The notes under the pieces: model-generated
The model's database searches: none
What the model saw: the letters and a program-made list of their open reading frames with translations, nothing else
Told to the model about the DNA's origin: nothing
From: Oenanthe sinensis
Taxonomy: Eukaryota > Streptophyta > Magnoliopsida > Apiales > Apiaceae
Assembly (NCBI GenBank): GCA_028671895.1
Contig: CM053799.1
Span: forward strand, 44,331,455 to 44,395,454
DNA: 64,000 nt
Direction: 5' to 3'
Part shown: positions 12,201 to 23,180 of the stretch, one piece after another
Layout: each line of letters starts with the position of its first letter
How positions within the stretch are numbered: position 1 is the stretch's first letter
Translations under genes and position numbers: made by a program

Positions 12201-13875
12201 GGTATTCCAATGACTCATTAATGAGATCAAAGGTTGGTGGTACAAACTTCTTAGCCACCATAGAGTCTGAAGTAAAAACTTCTGAAGCCTCTGTGGCTTT
12301 GATGGTGTCATCAGGATATGGCTCAGCATGCATTCCCTCACCATCTAGATGTATGTTCTGAGTTGTGAGCATAATGTCGCACCATGTCACTTAAATTTGG
12401 CTCACTAGGGAAATAGAAATCCTGATAATCAACAACCTCATGTGTTTGGCTAGACACATTTGGTTGAGAAGAAATTTTGGGAATAGAAGAGAGATTGTGA
12501 GTAGTTGTGAGTGTTGGTAACTCCCCCTGAGAAAATGAAGAAGTTTCAATAGAAGTCCCTAACTGTGCATTTTTTGTTTCCTTTTCTATTAGAACTTCTT
12601 TATTGACAGGAGTGAGTTCCTGCAATGGTGCAGACTCTGTACAAGGTGGAGTGGGCTGACTCCCAATTTTAATAGATTCACCTTGTTGATAAAGTGTACC
12701 TCGAAGTATGTTTAATCCATTATGTACCTCTACATCATGTTGGGAGGATATAGATTGATCTGTTGTAGCCTTTTGATTTTTCTTCCTCCTCTTTAAAGGT
12801 TCCACAAGTGACTCATCAATTTCTTCTTCTACTACTTCTAATTTCTTCTGAGTGGCAGGTTTCATCATTTTCTTCTTGTCAACCACACCCCGTTGAGAGG
12901 ATGTGGAGGGTGGTTCACTATCATCTATTGGATTTGAAAGAATAGGCTCAGTTTGGTTAAGGTTCCCTAGGGTAGGTGCAATTAGTACTTCTGCAATCTT
13001 GGGATCCTCTACTGTATGCAAGTAACCATATATAGGCTGCACAAGTGGATACCCTTCAAACATACTCCTCATATGAGGTATGATTTGAAAAGGCACATTC
13101 ACTATGGTTCTCCTATCCAATGTAGCAAAAATGATTTTTGACATGGATTTGTAGTAGCCATTTCTATTTTTATTCATCCCAGGCAGTTTAATCAAAGTAG
13201 GATTTTTATAATTGAGAATTAATTGAATAAAGTGAGGGAATAAAATTTCATTACCTCTTTTAGGAATCCTGGTTGTGAGCTCCCTAAAAATCAGCATCCC
13301 AACATTGAGCTTCTAGTTGTAAACTAATGAATATGATAGCTTCAAGGCAATGCTACTAATCTGATCAAACCTTGTTTTTCTGCAAGTAAACGCTCTATGG
13401 TGTCAAACAGGAATGACCACTCCTTCCTCATGCACTTCTTGTTTATTTTGCCCAGCCTAAACTTCTCAGCTCCTTTCTCCATAGTGTCTGAGTACCTAAT
13501 GAACTCTAGGAAGTCTAGAAGATCATTTTCAGATGGTTCAGCATCAAACTTCCTAGTTGGCAACAATAAACTCTTGTTCATATCATCTTCATTAAAGCTT
13601 ATGTCCTCATTTTGGATTTTGCAGGTCACCACAATCATGGATCTACCATCCTTCAAAGCTATGTCTTCCCACATTGCAGTATTCCAGAACTGCTCCAATA
13701 TATCAATGTAAAGAGTGGGGTTGGCCAACAACGCTTATTTCAAGTAGGAATCAACGAGAAACCTAGTGAAGCCCTTGTACTGAGATTTTACATCTGCATC
13801 CCTTGTTATGGCTAGAAATTTAGTTTCAGGGATGACATACACTTCGGTTGCAAAGTTCGAACTTGAAGACGCCAT
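9222..13875 (-). pseudogene. Large accessory ORF of the Copia element (about 1,550 codons, broken)
   Basis: From an ATG at 13875-13873 (MASSSSNFATEVYVIPETKF) a series of minus-strand frames runs to a stop at 9222, just before the polypurine tract: 13875-13342, 13297-12338, 12390-11323, 10918-10373, 10091-9825 and 9737-9222. Several breaks are in-frame stops (near 13733, 12151, 11866 and 11752); others are frameshifts. The N-terminal part contains LANPTLYIDILEQFWNTA, resembling proteins that plant annotation pipelines often mislabel as synaptobrevin/longin-like and that accompany Copia elements. The middle is Ser/Thr/Pro-rich, with basic patches such as PLKRRKKNQK. The last third is Lys/Glu-rich and probably coiled coil. 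I see no signal peptide or membrane anchor, so it is not an obvious envelope protein. The function is unknown. Confidence 0.75.
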
Positions 13876-14017
13876 TGAATTAATGTATAGAAAGAGTGAA
13901 ACAAAGAAACGAATGTTTTAGAGAGAATAAAAGCGAGGGTTTCGATATAACTGTTGAGAGCAAGGGTTCTTTGAGTTTACGATTAAGTGTAGAAATGAAA
14001 TATTAGATCTACTTTAC

Positions 14018-14025
14018 TATTTATA
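14018..14025 (-). promoter_or_regulatory. Internal TATA box upstream of the accessory ORF
   Basis: The minus strand reads TCATATAAATAG at this point, 143 bp before the accessory ATG at 13875. The leader between them is rich in CT (TTCTCTCTAAAACATTC), typical of a plant 5' UTR, and has no earlier ATG that I can see. With the motif cluster just upstream it looks like an independent promoter. Confidence 0.5.
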
Positions 14026-14049
14026 TGACTTAGACAACTCAACTAGAAT

Positions 14050-14410
14050 TGTAATCGATTTTGTATATTCGAGAACTCAGAAAAGAGTAAAGATATTTTT
14101 AGTAGAGAACTGTTTAAATTTTGGTCGAGAACTCGGATTGTGTATATTTGTTTGAAAAGTGTATCAATCGAGAACTCAGTAAAGTGAGATTAAACCATTC
14201 GAGAGCTAAATCATTCGAGAACTTAAAGCAATCAAGAACTCTAGTGATCAAGAACTCAACTAACACACTGTCGAGAACTCTCTAAATTATGATTCGAGAA
14301 CTAAGTCAATCGAGAACTCACCCAAAACTATAGTCGAGAACTCTGATGATTCGAGAACTCTCAATAGTACTCGATCGAGAACTAAGAATTATACCTAGTC
14401 GAGAAGTCAA
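14050..14410 (-). promoter_or_regulatory. Internal TCGAGAACT repeat cluster before the accessory ORF
   Basis: The plus strand repeats TCGAGAACT, or close variants, more than a dozen times at irregular spacing. At least four copies are preceded by T, giving TTCGAGAA, again a TTCnnGAA dyad (near 14066, 14215, 14291, 14349). The core is the reverse complement of the LTR motif (TTCTCGA), and the cluster sits just upstream of a TATA box, as in the LTRs. A role as enhancer for the accessory gene is inferred. Confidence 0.5.
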
Positions 14411-14794
14411 AAATGATGGAAACTTAATCACAAACTCCAGTTTTGAAAGATTATTCTATTTTCACTTGGAATGAAAAATAATAATTTACAAACCTCATCT
14501 CTTAGATAAGTAAAATTTATTTATTCATCTTAAAATGAGAAATTTATTTGATCAATATTCCTGAAATTCTAATTATCACACTTGTTATTTAATAATGCAC
14601 AAGTATAATAATTTCATTCAGACTTCCTTAGAACAAAGAAATAGTTCCAAGTTAATTTTTTATAAAAATATTTTAAAGCAAAATAATGTACAATAATATA
14701 ACTGATATATTTATAAACATACACCAGTTTTTTTTAGTTTCATGTCTGTGAAACAATTGTTGTAACAGTTGGGAAGATATATTTATTTGACCAC
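14411..14794. other. AT-rich spacer between pol end and accessory promoter
   Basis: About 380 bp with no coding frame, between the RNase H stop and the internal repeat cluster. It holds nothing else recognisable. Confidence 0.5.
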
Positions 14795-16382
14795 TTATCC
14801 TGAAGAATTTAGCATTCCAATTTCACTAACCAACCTGTTGAAGGTAGCTTTATCAAGTTGTTTAGTAAATATATCAGCCAACTGTTTTTGTGCAGGAACA
14901 TAGAATAACTGAATCACTCCATTTTTTTCATGTTCCCTTATGAAATGGTACCTCACATCAATATGATTTGTCTTGGAAAGGTTGACTGAATTGGCAACAA
15001 TTGAGATGGCACTAGTGTTATCACACATAATATGAATTTTTTCTAACACTAGTCCATAGTCCCTTAGTTGATTCCTGATCTAAAGCACTTGAGCACAACA
15101 ACTACTAGCAGCAATGTATTCAACCTCAATTATGGAAGTAGGAACTGATTGTTGCTTTTTGCTAAAGCAAGACATCAATCTCTGTCCAAGAAATTGACAG
15201 CTTCTAGAGGTGTTTTTTCTATCCACTCTGCATCCAACAAAATCACCATCTGAATATCCAGCTAAGTTGAATCTTCTTTCTCTAGGATACCATAAACCCA
15301 TGAAAGGTGTTCCTTTGAGGTATCTTAGAATCTTTTTGACAACAATGAGATGAGATTCCTTGGCATTTTCCTGAAATCTTGCATATAGACATGTAGAGAA
15401 CATAATGTCAGGTCTGCTAGCTGTGAGATAGAGAAGAGATTCAATCATTCCTCTGTAGGTCTTCATGTCTACATTTTTTCCTTTCTTATCTTCAACAAGT
15501 TTTGTAGTTGTAGACATTGGAGTTTTGGCAGTTGAGCATTCTTGCATGTCAAACCTCTTGAGTAAGTCATTGATGTATTTCGTTTGACTTATGAAAATGA
15601 CATTCATCCTTTGACTTATTTGAAGGCCTAGAAAATAATTGAGCTCTCCCATCATGCTCATTTCATATTCACTTTGCATTAGCTTAGAGAACTTTTGACA
15701 TAATTTTTCATTTGTAAACCCAAAATGATATCATCCACATAAATTTGAACTAGTATGATATCCTCACCATGCTTCTTGTAGAAAAGAGTTTTGTCAATTG
15801 TTCCTCTAGTGAATTAATTTTCTAGAAGAAATTTTGACAGAGTGTCATACCATGCTCTAGGGGCTTGTTTGATTCCATACAATACTTTGATGAGCCTGTA
15901 AACAAAATCTGGAAAATTTGGATCCTCAAAGCCAGGTGGTTGCTGCACATATACTTCTTTTTCTAACTCACCATTAAAAAATGCACTTTTGAAATCCATT
16001 TAATAGACCTTGAAGTTTGAGTGTGCTGCAAAGGCCAGAAAAATTCTAATGGCTTCCAGTCTTGCAATAGGAGCAAAAGTTCATCATAGTCAATGCCTTC
16101 TTCTTGTGAATAGCCTTTTGCAACTAGCCTTGCCTTGTTTCTTATCACAATTCCATGTTCATCTATTTTGTTACTGTAGACCCACTTAGTGCTAATTACT
16201 GTTCTATCATTTGGAGCTGACACTAATTCCCAAAAATTATTTCTCACAAATTGATTTAATTCCTCTTGCATGACAATTATCCAATCTAGATCCAACATGG
16301 CTTCTTCAACTCTTTTTGGCTCAATTTGAGACAGAAAGCAAACAAATAAGCATTCAATCATAGTTGTTCTCCTTGTCCTCAC
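14795..16382 (-). pseudogene. Copia reverse transcriptase and RNase H
   Basis: Frames 16382-15963, 15999-15814, 15679-15080 and 15049-14795 together cover RT and RNase H. Landmarks in order: NNFWELVSAPNDRTVISTKW, KARLVAKGYSQEEGIDYDE, MDFKSAFFNGELEKEVYVQQ, the catalytic YVDDIIF block near 15722-15745 (intact), MGELNYFLGLQI, then YLKGTP and FTKQLDKATFNRL. Breaks include a frameshift after GIDYDE, a stop before MDFKSA, a stop after FLLEN and a TAG at 15077-15079 where Trp is expected. Product if intact: copying of element RNA into DNA with removal of the RNA strand. It is inactive in this copy. Confidence 0.85.
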
Positions 16383-16511
16383 ACCTTCATCAGGATTTCG
16401 AATGATTTGATTAACTGTATGAGCTATATTCTATTTAGTTTGATGAGCTACATCTCTATCACTTGAACATATTTCCTCCTAATTTAAGTTGGTTCCATTT
16501 ATTGTAGACCC

Positions 16512-17668
16512 TTAAGAAGCTCTCCCTGAGTTAATGCTAGGGTTGTGTGGAGAATTCTCAAGTTGAATATGACTAAAATCATCATTTTCTTTTTCCTTGT
16601 TTGTTCCATGTGAGATGTCTACATGTGAGTCTTCATGAGTATTGATAACCTTTTTAGTTGCAAATGTCTCAGGCTCCATTTCATTTTCAAATCTCAATGT
16701 GTCACAGTTTTCACCTTCCAAATTCATTGTAGGAAAATTGAAATCATCAAATGTCACATTTGTGCTTTCCATTACTTTTTTTGATTAATCACATATACTC
16801 TATAGACAGTTTTGTCCAAAGAGTATCCCACAAAAATTCCTTTATATGCCTTGGCTTCAAACTTCCCAAGATTGTCAGCATCATCCTTGAGAACAAAACA
16901 TTTTGTTCTAAATATATGCATGTACTTCACAGATGGTCTTCTATTTGTCATGATGTGATAAGGAGTTTTTCCAACTGGTTTTGTGATGAGTGTTCTATTT
17001 TGAATATAACATGCAGTCCTGACAACTTCAACCCAAAAACTGGTTGGAAGATTTGCATATGCTAACATGGTCCTTGTAGCTTCAATAAGAGTACTATTCT
17101 TCCTCTCAACAACTCCATTTTGTTGTGGAGTTCTTGGAGCTGAGAATTGGTGAGTTATTCCACTTTCTTTGCATAATTCATTTAGTTTAGCATTTTTGAA
17201 TTATGTTCCATTATTACTTCTTATGGCTATAACAGGTGTTGGGCCTTTGTCCAATATTCTCAAATTTTCAATAATAACCTTAGGAGCTTCATCTTTTGAA
17301 TGCAAGAATCCTACCCAAGTGTATTTTGAGAAGTCATCAACCATGACTATTGCATATATTTTCTTAGCCATGAACATGACATTTACTGGTCCAAAGAGAT
17401 CCATATGAATCAATTGTAGTGGTTTGGTGATTGATGTAAATTCCTTACTTCTGTGACTTGATATTTTCATTTTCCCTTTTTGACATGCCTTACACAATTC
17501 TTCTATGCAGAATTCAAGTGAGGGCAGATCATTCACTAATTCTCTTTTGACTAGAGAATTAATGTTCTTGAAATTTAAATGAGATAGTCTCTTGTGCCAA
17601 AGCCAACTTTCATTTTCTGAGACCTTGGTGTAGAAATAACAAATTTTCTCCTTGTTTGCAGAGTCCAA
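16512..17668 (-). pseudogene. Copia GAG-pre-integrase and integrase region
   Basis: Frame 17668-17201 starts with the pre-integrase HHCC module (LWHKRLSHLNF, then CKACQKGK) and the integrase core with its first Asp in HMDLFGPV. The second catalytic position reads RSNNGT (17204-17221), Asn where DDE integrases have Asp, and a stop follows. The Glu motif is intact (TPQQNGVVERKN, near 17100-17136). Frame 17068-16772 continues the core to FVGYSLDKTVYRVY. Frame 16772-16512 is an acidic Ser/Asn-rich linker toward RT. The Asp-to-Asn change would abolish strand transfer. Confidence 0.85.
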
Positions 17669-17694
17669 GTCTGCTACAAATAGGCTTCATTTTC

Positions 17695-19007
17695 TTACTT
17701 CTTGTAGAGCAATCTTTTTTGTCTTTCTATGTGATATGAGACACAATTCTTGTAGAGCAAATATTTGTTGCAGAATTGAGTGATGTTGAGTAGATTATGC
17801 TTCAAACCACTGACCAAAGCTACATCTTCAATGACAACATTTCCATGAATCAATTTACCATATCCCATGGTGAAACCAATGTTATTGTCTCCAAAATTTA
17901 CCATTGGGCCAACCTCATGTTTCAATTGTGACAGCAGGGCTTTGTCACCATTCATATGCCTTGAACATCCACTATTCAAGATCCACATGACCTTTTTCTT
18001 ACCTGTGCCCTGCAAACACAAACAAATCAAGTTTTTTTGGTACCCAAACCATGTTGGGTCCTTTATGCTTAATCACATGAATGTCATTCCTATTCTTAAC
18101 AGTCTTAGTCACTTGAACATGCATACTTTCATTTTTCCAGTTTTGATTTTTAGTCAAATTTGTACTTCCCGAACTAGATGCATGCTTAGGTGACATGTAG
18201 TATTTTCTTTATTTAACTAGACTAGCAGTCTTAGGCCTAGAGGTGTTGATGTTTAGATTTTGACTTATGCATCCATCAACAAACTGTTTTCTAAGCCTAA
18301 AGAAAGTGTTTATGATATTCATGTTACATGGCATACAATCAAATTTGTCATAGAATTTATGATTATCATGCATCAATGGTTTAACATATCCACAGGCAAA
18401 TTCAACATTATTAATAGCAGGTTTCTTGCACACATGAGTAAGGTGATTTGTTAATCCATAGTTTTTACAAATCTTCCTGAGAGCATTATGAACAAGTGCA
18501 TAATTATTGTGTTTGTTAATGCCTACTTTGCCATTTCTATTTGCATTTTTCTTCTTAGCATGCATGGTGCCATTTTTCTGAATATTTTATTTTGATTCTA
18601 TTTTAACGGGAATGGTATTGATTTTGACTACTGGTTTTTCTATGCACATCATTTTTAATTGTTATCTCATCCTCATCATTCAATTGTTGTTTGATGACCA
18701 TAAAAACTTCATCAAGTTCAATATTTTCTTTCTTAAAAATTGGTGCCTTAACATTTTTCAAAATGTGAGGATTTCTAAGAATTTCAGTTTTCTTGCCTTT
18801 TGTTGAAACATATTTCTTTTTCTTGAAAGTGTCATAATCAAAACCAATCCCAATCCTAAAATTTTCTTGATGCTTCTCATGAAAGTCTTGAACAATTGTG
18901 GATGAGTTTTGATAAGATTTTATTTTCAATTCATTCTTAGAAATTTGTTCTTTAAGAAAAATTTTCAATTTGCTCAGAGCAAATAACTTTATTTTTGAGA
19001 TACTCAT
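17695..19007 (-). pseudogene. Copia gag-pol linker with second zinc knuckle and aspartic protease
   Basis: Frame 19007-18603 is a Lys-rich linker. Frame 18565-18209 contains a second knuckle-like motif CKNYGLTNHLTHVCKKP, in which the second Cys of the usual CX2C is Tyr. Frame 18030-17695 holds the protease with WILNSGCSRHM: the catalytic Asp of the usual D-S-G motif is Asn. Both changes are single G-to-A transitions on the element's sense strand. The protease would have cut the Gag-Pol polyprotein; this copy cannot. Confidence 0.8.
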
Positions 19008-19349
19008 TCTCTTATTTCAAGTTTTCCAAAGTTATCAAAGACAATTCTAAGGCTTCATTCTTAGCAGTCAGTTCATCATTAGCTTTTAGTAAACTAGTAA
19101 TTTCCTCATAAGCAGTAATCATACTAGTATGAATATTAAACATTTCAATGCTCAATTCTTCAACAATTTTCTTATACTGAGAATTTTACATGTCAAGTGA
19201 GACTAATGAGGGTACCTAAGTGTTTGAGGATGATGCTCTATCATGTGAGCTAGCCATGAGTGCCAGATTCCCATATTCCTCTTTCTCATCTTTATCTGTG
19301 TCATCCCAGCATTTTCCTTCAACTATGTAGGACTTTCATGTCTGCTTTT

Positions 19350-20497
19350 TGAGGAATGTCTCATACTTGACTTCCAATTTCAAGTAATCTTTATCCTTCT
19401 TGATTGCTTTAGGCTTTCTACACTCTATTGCAAAGTGTCCAAGCTCATTATAGTTATAACATCTTATTTGAGATCTATCAACTATTTCAGTTTTATACCA
19501 TCCATTGGTATTGCTTCTTGTATGAGTCTTTCCTTTGTTTGAAGATTTAAATTTGGTTTTGGTTTAAAACTTTTTTTCTTGAATCTTAAGTTTCCAAATT
19601 TCTTTGCCATGAAGGCCATGGTTTTGTTGTTCATTCCTTCAAGATCTTCAATAATGTAGAAATCTTCTTCACCTGATTCCCTCTTGACAGAGTACCTTTC
19701 GTCTTGTTCCTATCCTTCAAGTTCTTCAATCTTCATTTTCTTACTTATACTAGTCTTCTAAGTTCTTGATAGTTCATTTGCAACCAAAGCATTTAAAACA
19801 TTTTCTATCTTTCCTCTATTTGTTAAAATGGACTTCTTTTGGTAGAACTCCAATTCATATGTCTTTAAAATTTCATAGAAGGATTTAAGTGGAAGTTTGG
19901 TTAGATCTCTCCCTTCTCTAGTTGCAGAGATTTGTGCTTCAAATATTCTGGGAGAGTCAACAAAAACTTCATGTTCTTCTCCTTTATTTCATAGTACTTT
20001 CCAGGGTGTTGAAGGTCATTGATGAGTTTGTTGAATCTTTCAAACACCTCAGTTATGCCTTCATTTTGTTTTGACATGAAAGCTTCATACTGTGAGACAA
20101 AGAGTTGCCTTTGGTTGTCCCTTACTTCACACAAAATCTCTATGGTTTCCCATATGTGTTTTGCAGAGGTGTAGTTAACAATATTATTATACATAACAAT
20201 GTCAAGAGATTCTATGAGTATGAGCATTAGACTATTATCAAGTGACACCTTCTCATTCTCTGTGTCTGTGTACTGAGATGGATCTTTGGGTATCCATGTT
20301 GCAGGTATTACCTCAGATCCACTGGTAGTTTCAGGAACCAATGTTACTGGCATAAAGGGACCATTCTTCAAGATTTCTGGATACATGGAGTTAGCATCTC
20401 TTATGAACATTAACATTTTCCTTTTCCATAGATCATAATTTTCTCTATCAAAAGGAGGAATCTTTATACTGCTTAGCTTCTGAGAACTCATCTTCAT
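19350..20497 (-). pseudogene. Copia gag (capsid and first zinc knuckle)
   Basis: The frame opens at 20497 (MKMSSQKLSSIKIPPFDREN), 30 bp inside the PBS, and shows the Copia gag/UBN2 fold: NYDLWKRKMLMFI, KHIWETIEILCE and LINDLQHPGKYYEI. It stops at 19901, but homologous coding continues in another frame (YEILKTYELEFYQKK). The first zinc knuckle (about 19407-19466) reads CYNYNELGHFAIEC, with Tyr where the second Cys is expected. Gag would have formed the virus-like particle and bound RNA through the CCHC motif. Confidence 0.85.
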
Positions 20498-20527
20498 CTT
20501 TAAACTGTATGTATGTTAACAGCCTTG

Positions 20528-20539
20528 GCTCTGATACCA
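20528..20539 (-). other. Primer binding site (initiator-Met tRNA type)
   Basis: The minus strand reads TGGTATCAGAGC, two bases after the 5' LTR end, exactly complementary to the 3' end of plant initiator methionine tRNA as used by most Copia elements. It is intact. Confidence 0.9.
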
Positions 20540-20852
20540 CTTGTTAGGAATTAGAGTTAACAGAAGTTTACAGAGGGGGGTGAATGTATAACTTCATATT
20601 CTTCTTTGACTATTTAAATTTGATGAACTGTTTATTGAGTAAGTAGATTTAGTAATTTAAGTGTTTACCAAAACATAAAGCAGAAAATGAAGTAAACATA
20701 GAAATTAACTTTCAATCTAATTTGTATTAGAATTGAACTTTGCTACAATCTGAAATTCAAAGAGAATTTCAGCTTCTTCTTCTTGAAAGATACAAGGCAT
20801 GGATACGCTTGATAATATTCAAAGATACTAACTAATGAGACAGTGCAAAGAC

Positions 20853-20858
20853 TATATA
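20853..20858 (-). promoter_or_regulatory. LTR TATA box
   Basis: The minus strand reads TCTATATAGTC here; the same site is conserved in the 3' LTR at 8188-8193. It is the likely core promoter for the genomic transcript. Confidence 0.55.
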
Positions 20859-21139
20859 GACAACATGTCTTGTGGCAAATGCTCCCACTAGTCAGTTAAG
20901 CTAAAACTAGAAATAGACAAGAAATACTTTACATTTGACTACTATCTATTTCTAGCTAACACCTTATATTGACAGTCTGTAGCATTCTGCCTTATCTCTT
21001 CTGTCATTGTCTTATTTATCTTCCAAGATTCATTGTAGACTTGTCTCTATCTTCACATGTTTGACTGATCCTGTAATGACAGAGCTGCACATTATTTGTC
21101 TTGATCTTCTACAATTTTCCTTGAAATTAGTTCTTTAAA

Positions 21140-21600
21140 ACATTCGAGTGCCTATTGATTTTTCTTCGAGAAGTCATGGTGATTGAATTCTCGATTAGGT
21201 ACATGATGTGACTTCTCGATTAGTCCTTGAATGGCTTACTTCTCGAATGTCTAGACTTCTCGATTATATACTTCATTTGATGACTTCCCGATTAGACTAG
21301 ACTTCTTGAATGGATGTTTGACACTGAGACTTCTCGATTGGTTCAGCCCTATCACTTCTCGAATTCTCATTTGGCTAACTTCTCGAATTATTTTTCTGGA
21401 CTTCTCGAATGTGTAACATCTTCATACTAATTGATTGGATTCAATTCCTTGACTTCTAACATCTTCAAACTAATTCTCATTTAACATCTTTTCAATCGAG
21501 TATTGAGTCAATGAGTGTTTTGAGACTTCTCGACCAGTTGCATATTTCTGTCTTCTTGGTTGTAGTGACTTCTCGAATGAACTGTTTGCCTTTGAAGAAT
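21140..21600 (-). promoter_or_regulatory. TTCTCGA repeat cluster in the U3 of the 5' LTR
   Basis: The counterpart of the cluster in the 3' LTR. Roughly six sites match TTCTCGAA or TTCGAGAA (for example in TCTTCGAGAAGTC near 21162, and in CACTTCTCGAATTC near 21354) and others are TTCTCGAT. Some dyads differ between the two LTRs, so sites have been lost and gained by point mutation. Confidence 0.5.
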
Positions 21601-21839
21601 TCTCAGACTTCATTCCTTATTCTTCAAGTGGCCTTCTTTGTCTAGTTGCATGATTCAACTTGAATCTTCTAACATACTTTATTCTTTGACTTTAAAGTAC
21701 AACTTGGAATTACAATTTGATTATTCTTCTAATTGCAATAATACATTGAATTATCTAAGTCACTAACTTAATACAGAAGTATAAAATATGTTACAGCAAG
21801 AAAAATAACTACATATAGTAGGCTTGATTTGGTCCAACA

Positions 21840-22921
21840 TGCATGTTGCTTTAGCATGAACACATGGTTCTCTTTAGCATGACGAAGTTGTATATCCCTC
21901 CATGTGCCGCTTGCTACTACAATAAATTCCAATTTTGACATGACAATGCGGGTCTCAACATAATCATGTTGATTTGCCTTTTCCTTATAATTTCTCCTAT
22001 ATGAGATACAAAATATGACCATACATAACAAAAAAATGGAAATGAGGTATATGCATACATATACATGGCACTAGTACTTTATCATTTTATTTTTATATGT
22101 ATGACCTGCTAAAGTAAAATATGTGATAATCTATACTCATTGAGTTGCGGCTCATATTTTTTTATAATATTTTGAATGTTAAGACTTTTGTCTAATATCG
22201 ACTTTGGAGTCGTATAAAAGGACATGAGTTACTGCTAGATAATTCCTGAACTTCCACCGACCCAATATTTACATGTATAGAGGTATATTTGTTTCTATAA
22301 TTCCCCGAAGTAATAATTTTTAAGGATAGATTTTATTATAGGTGATAGGTATAATATGCTATTTTCTGAATTATTGTACAAATTAAATAAACCAAATTTT
22401 AAATATAGTAAATTACAAGAGTGTGCTCCCCATACTTGGTACCACTGCATGGCATCTTCTCTCAAATTTGTTGGATTTTCTCTCTTTTTATACATTTTGA
22501 TAACAAATCTACTATATAGTAGTTTATACTATATGTAAATGACAATATTGTTATTACTTGTAGTAATAATAAATTCTTCAAAAAGTAGAGTAGTCTTGAC
22601 ATAAAGTAGTCTTGATCATGCCATGTTCCTTCATCATGGTGTCAATTAAACATATATCAGCGCTTATTCTGACATAAATTGAACTGAGCCGAGAACCTCT
22701 AGATCATGCCTCTGAATATTTATGTTATATCGGCACTAATCTGATCTCTTCGTGTTCTAAAAAGCAACTTATAGTTGTCCGTTCAAACACCGAATCTTAA
22801 TACAGAGCACTTTCATATACTAGTGTAAAAAGTAAAAACCACATGGTTCCTATCCTTCTCAATAAGAGCACATTCTTATTATACCAGCTTGGAACTAAAC
22901 TGCAGGTTCTTATCCTTCTTC
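21840..22921. other. Intergenic flank of the 14-kb Copia
   Basis: The minus-strand frame at 22031-21768 starts outside the LTR and runs into it. Its outer part (KLEFIVVASGTWRDIQLRHA) reads like protein, but I recognise no family. The rest is AT-rich with no supported gene. Confidence 0.35.
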
Positions 22922-23180
22922 GTGATAATTTAAGAGTTCAACATACATGGCCTCTAACCAAGTTTTCTGTGCCCGTACCAAACATTTTGAATTAAATTTC
23001 CATTTTGTGATAATTTAAGTTACTATCATATACATGGCCTCCAATCTAGTTTTTCATGACTGTACCATAGACATTGAATTAGATTGTCATTTTGTGATAA
23101 TTTAAGTGTCACATACATGGCCTCGATCCAATCCTTTTTTTCATGCCCATACCATATGTATTGAATTAGATTGCCATTTT
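22922..23180. repeat. Three-copy minisatellite of about 85 bp
   Basis: The block GTGATAATTTAAG...ACATGGCCTC...CCATACCA recurs at about 22922, 23006 and 23091 (period 84-86 bp) with substitutions. A minus-strand frame (23238-23026) reads two copies as similar peptides (NLIQYIWYGHEKKDW and NLIQCLWYSHEKLDW), so the unit may once have been coding, but no family is recognised. Confidence 0.65.

Larger units (their letters stand above)
7873..21839 (-). mobile_element. 14-kb Copia retrotransposon with large accessory ORF (SIRE/Maximus-like layout)
   Basis: On the minus strand the order is 5' LTR (21839-20542), PBS, gag, protease, integrase, RT, RNase H, a 0.9-kb spacer with its own promoter-like signals, a long accessory ORF, polypurine tract, 3' LTR (9154-7873). 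Copia is shown by integrase preceding RT. Unusual size and an extra ORF between pol and the 3' LTR match the plant SIRE/Maximus lineage, though the extra protein shows no envelope features. Both LTRs are full length and clearly similar, but every coding frame is broken, so the copy is inactive. No 5-bp TSD is seen; instead a 13-bp sequence, GCATGTTGCTTTA, lies next to both ends. Confidence 0.9.
20542..21839 (-). repeat. 5' LTR of the 14-kb Copia
   Basis: 1,298 bp running (minus strand) from TGTTGGACC at 21839 to CTAACA at 20542, next to the PBS. It is similar to the 3' LTR throughout with small indels. It has a TATA box at 20853-20858 and the TTCTCGA repeat cluster at about 21140-21600. Confidence 0.9.

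Noticed and set aside
9222..13875. Accessory ORF as a viral envelope gene
   Set aside because: No signal peptide, membrane segment or cleavage site is visible; the protein looks soluble with coiled coil.
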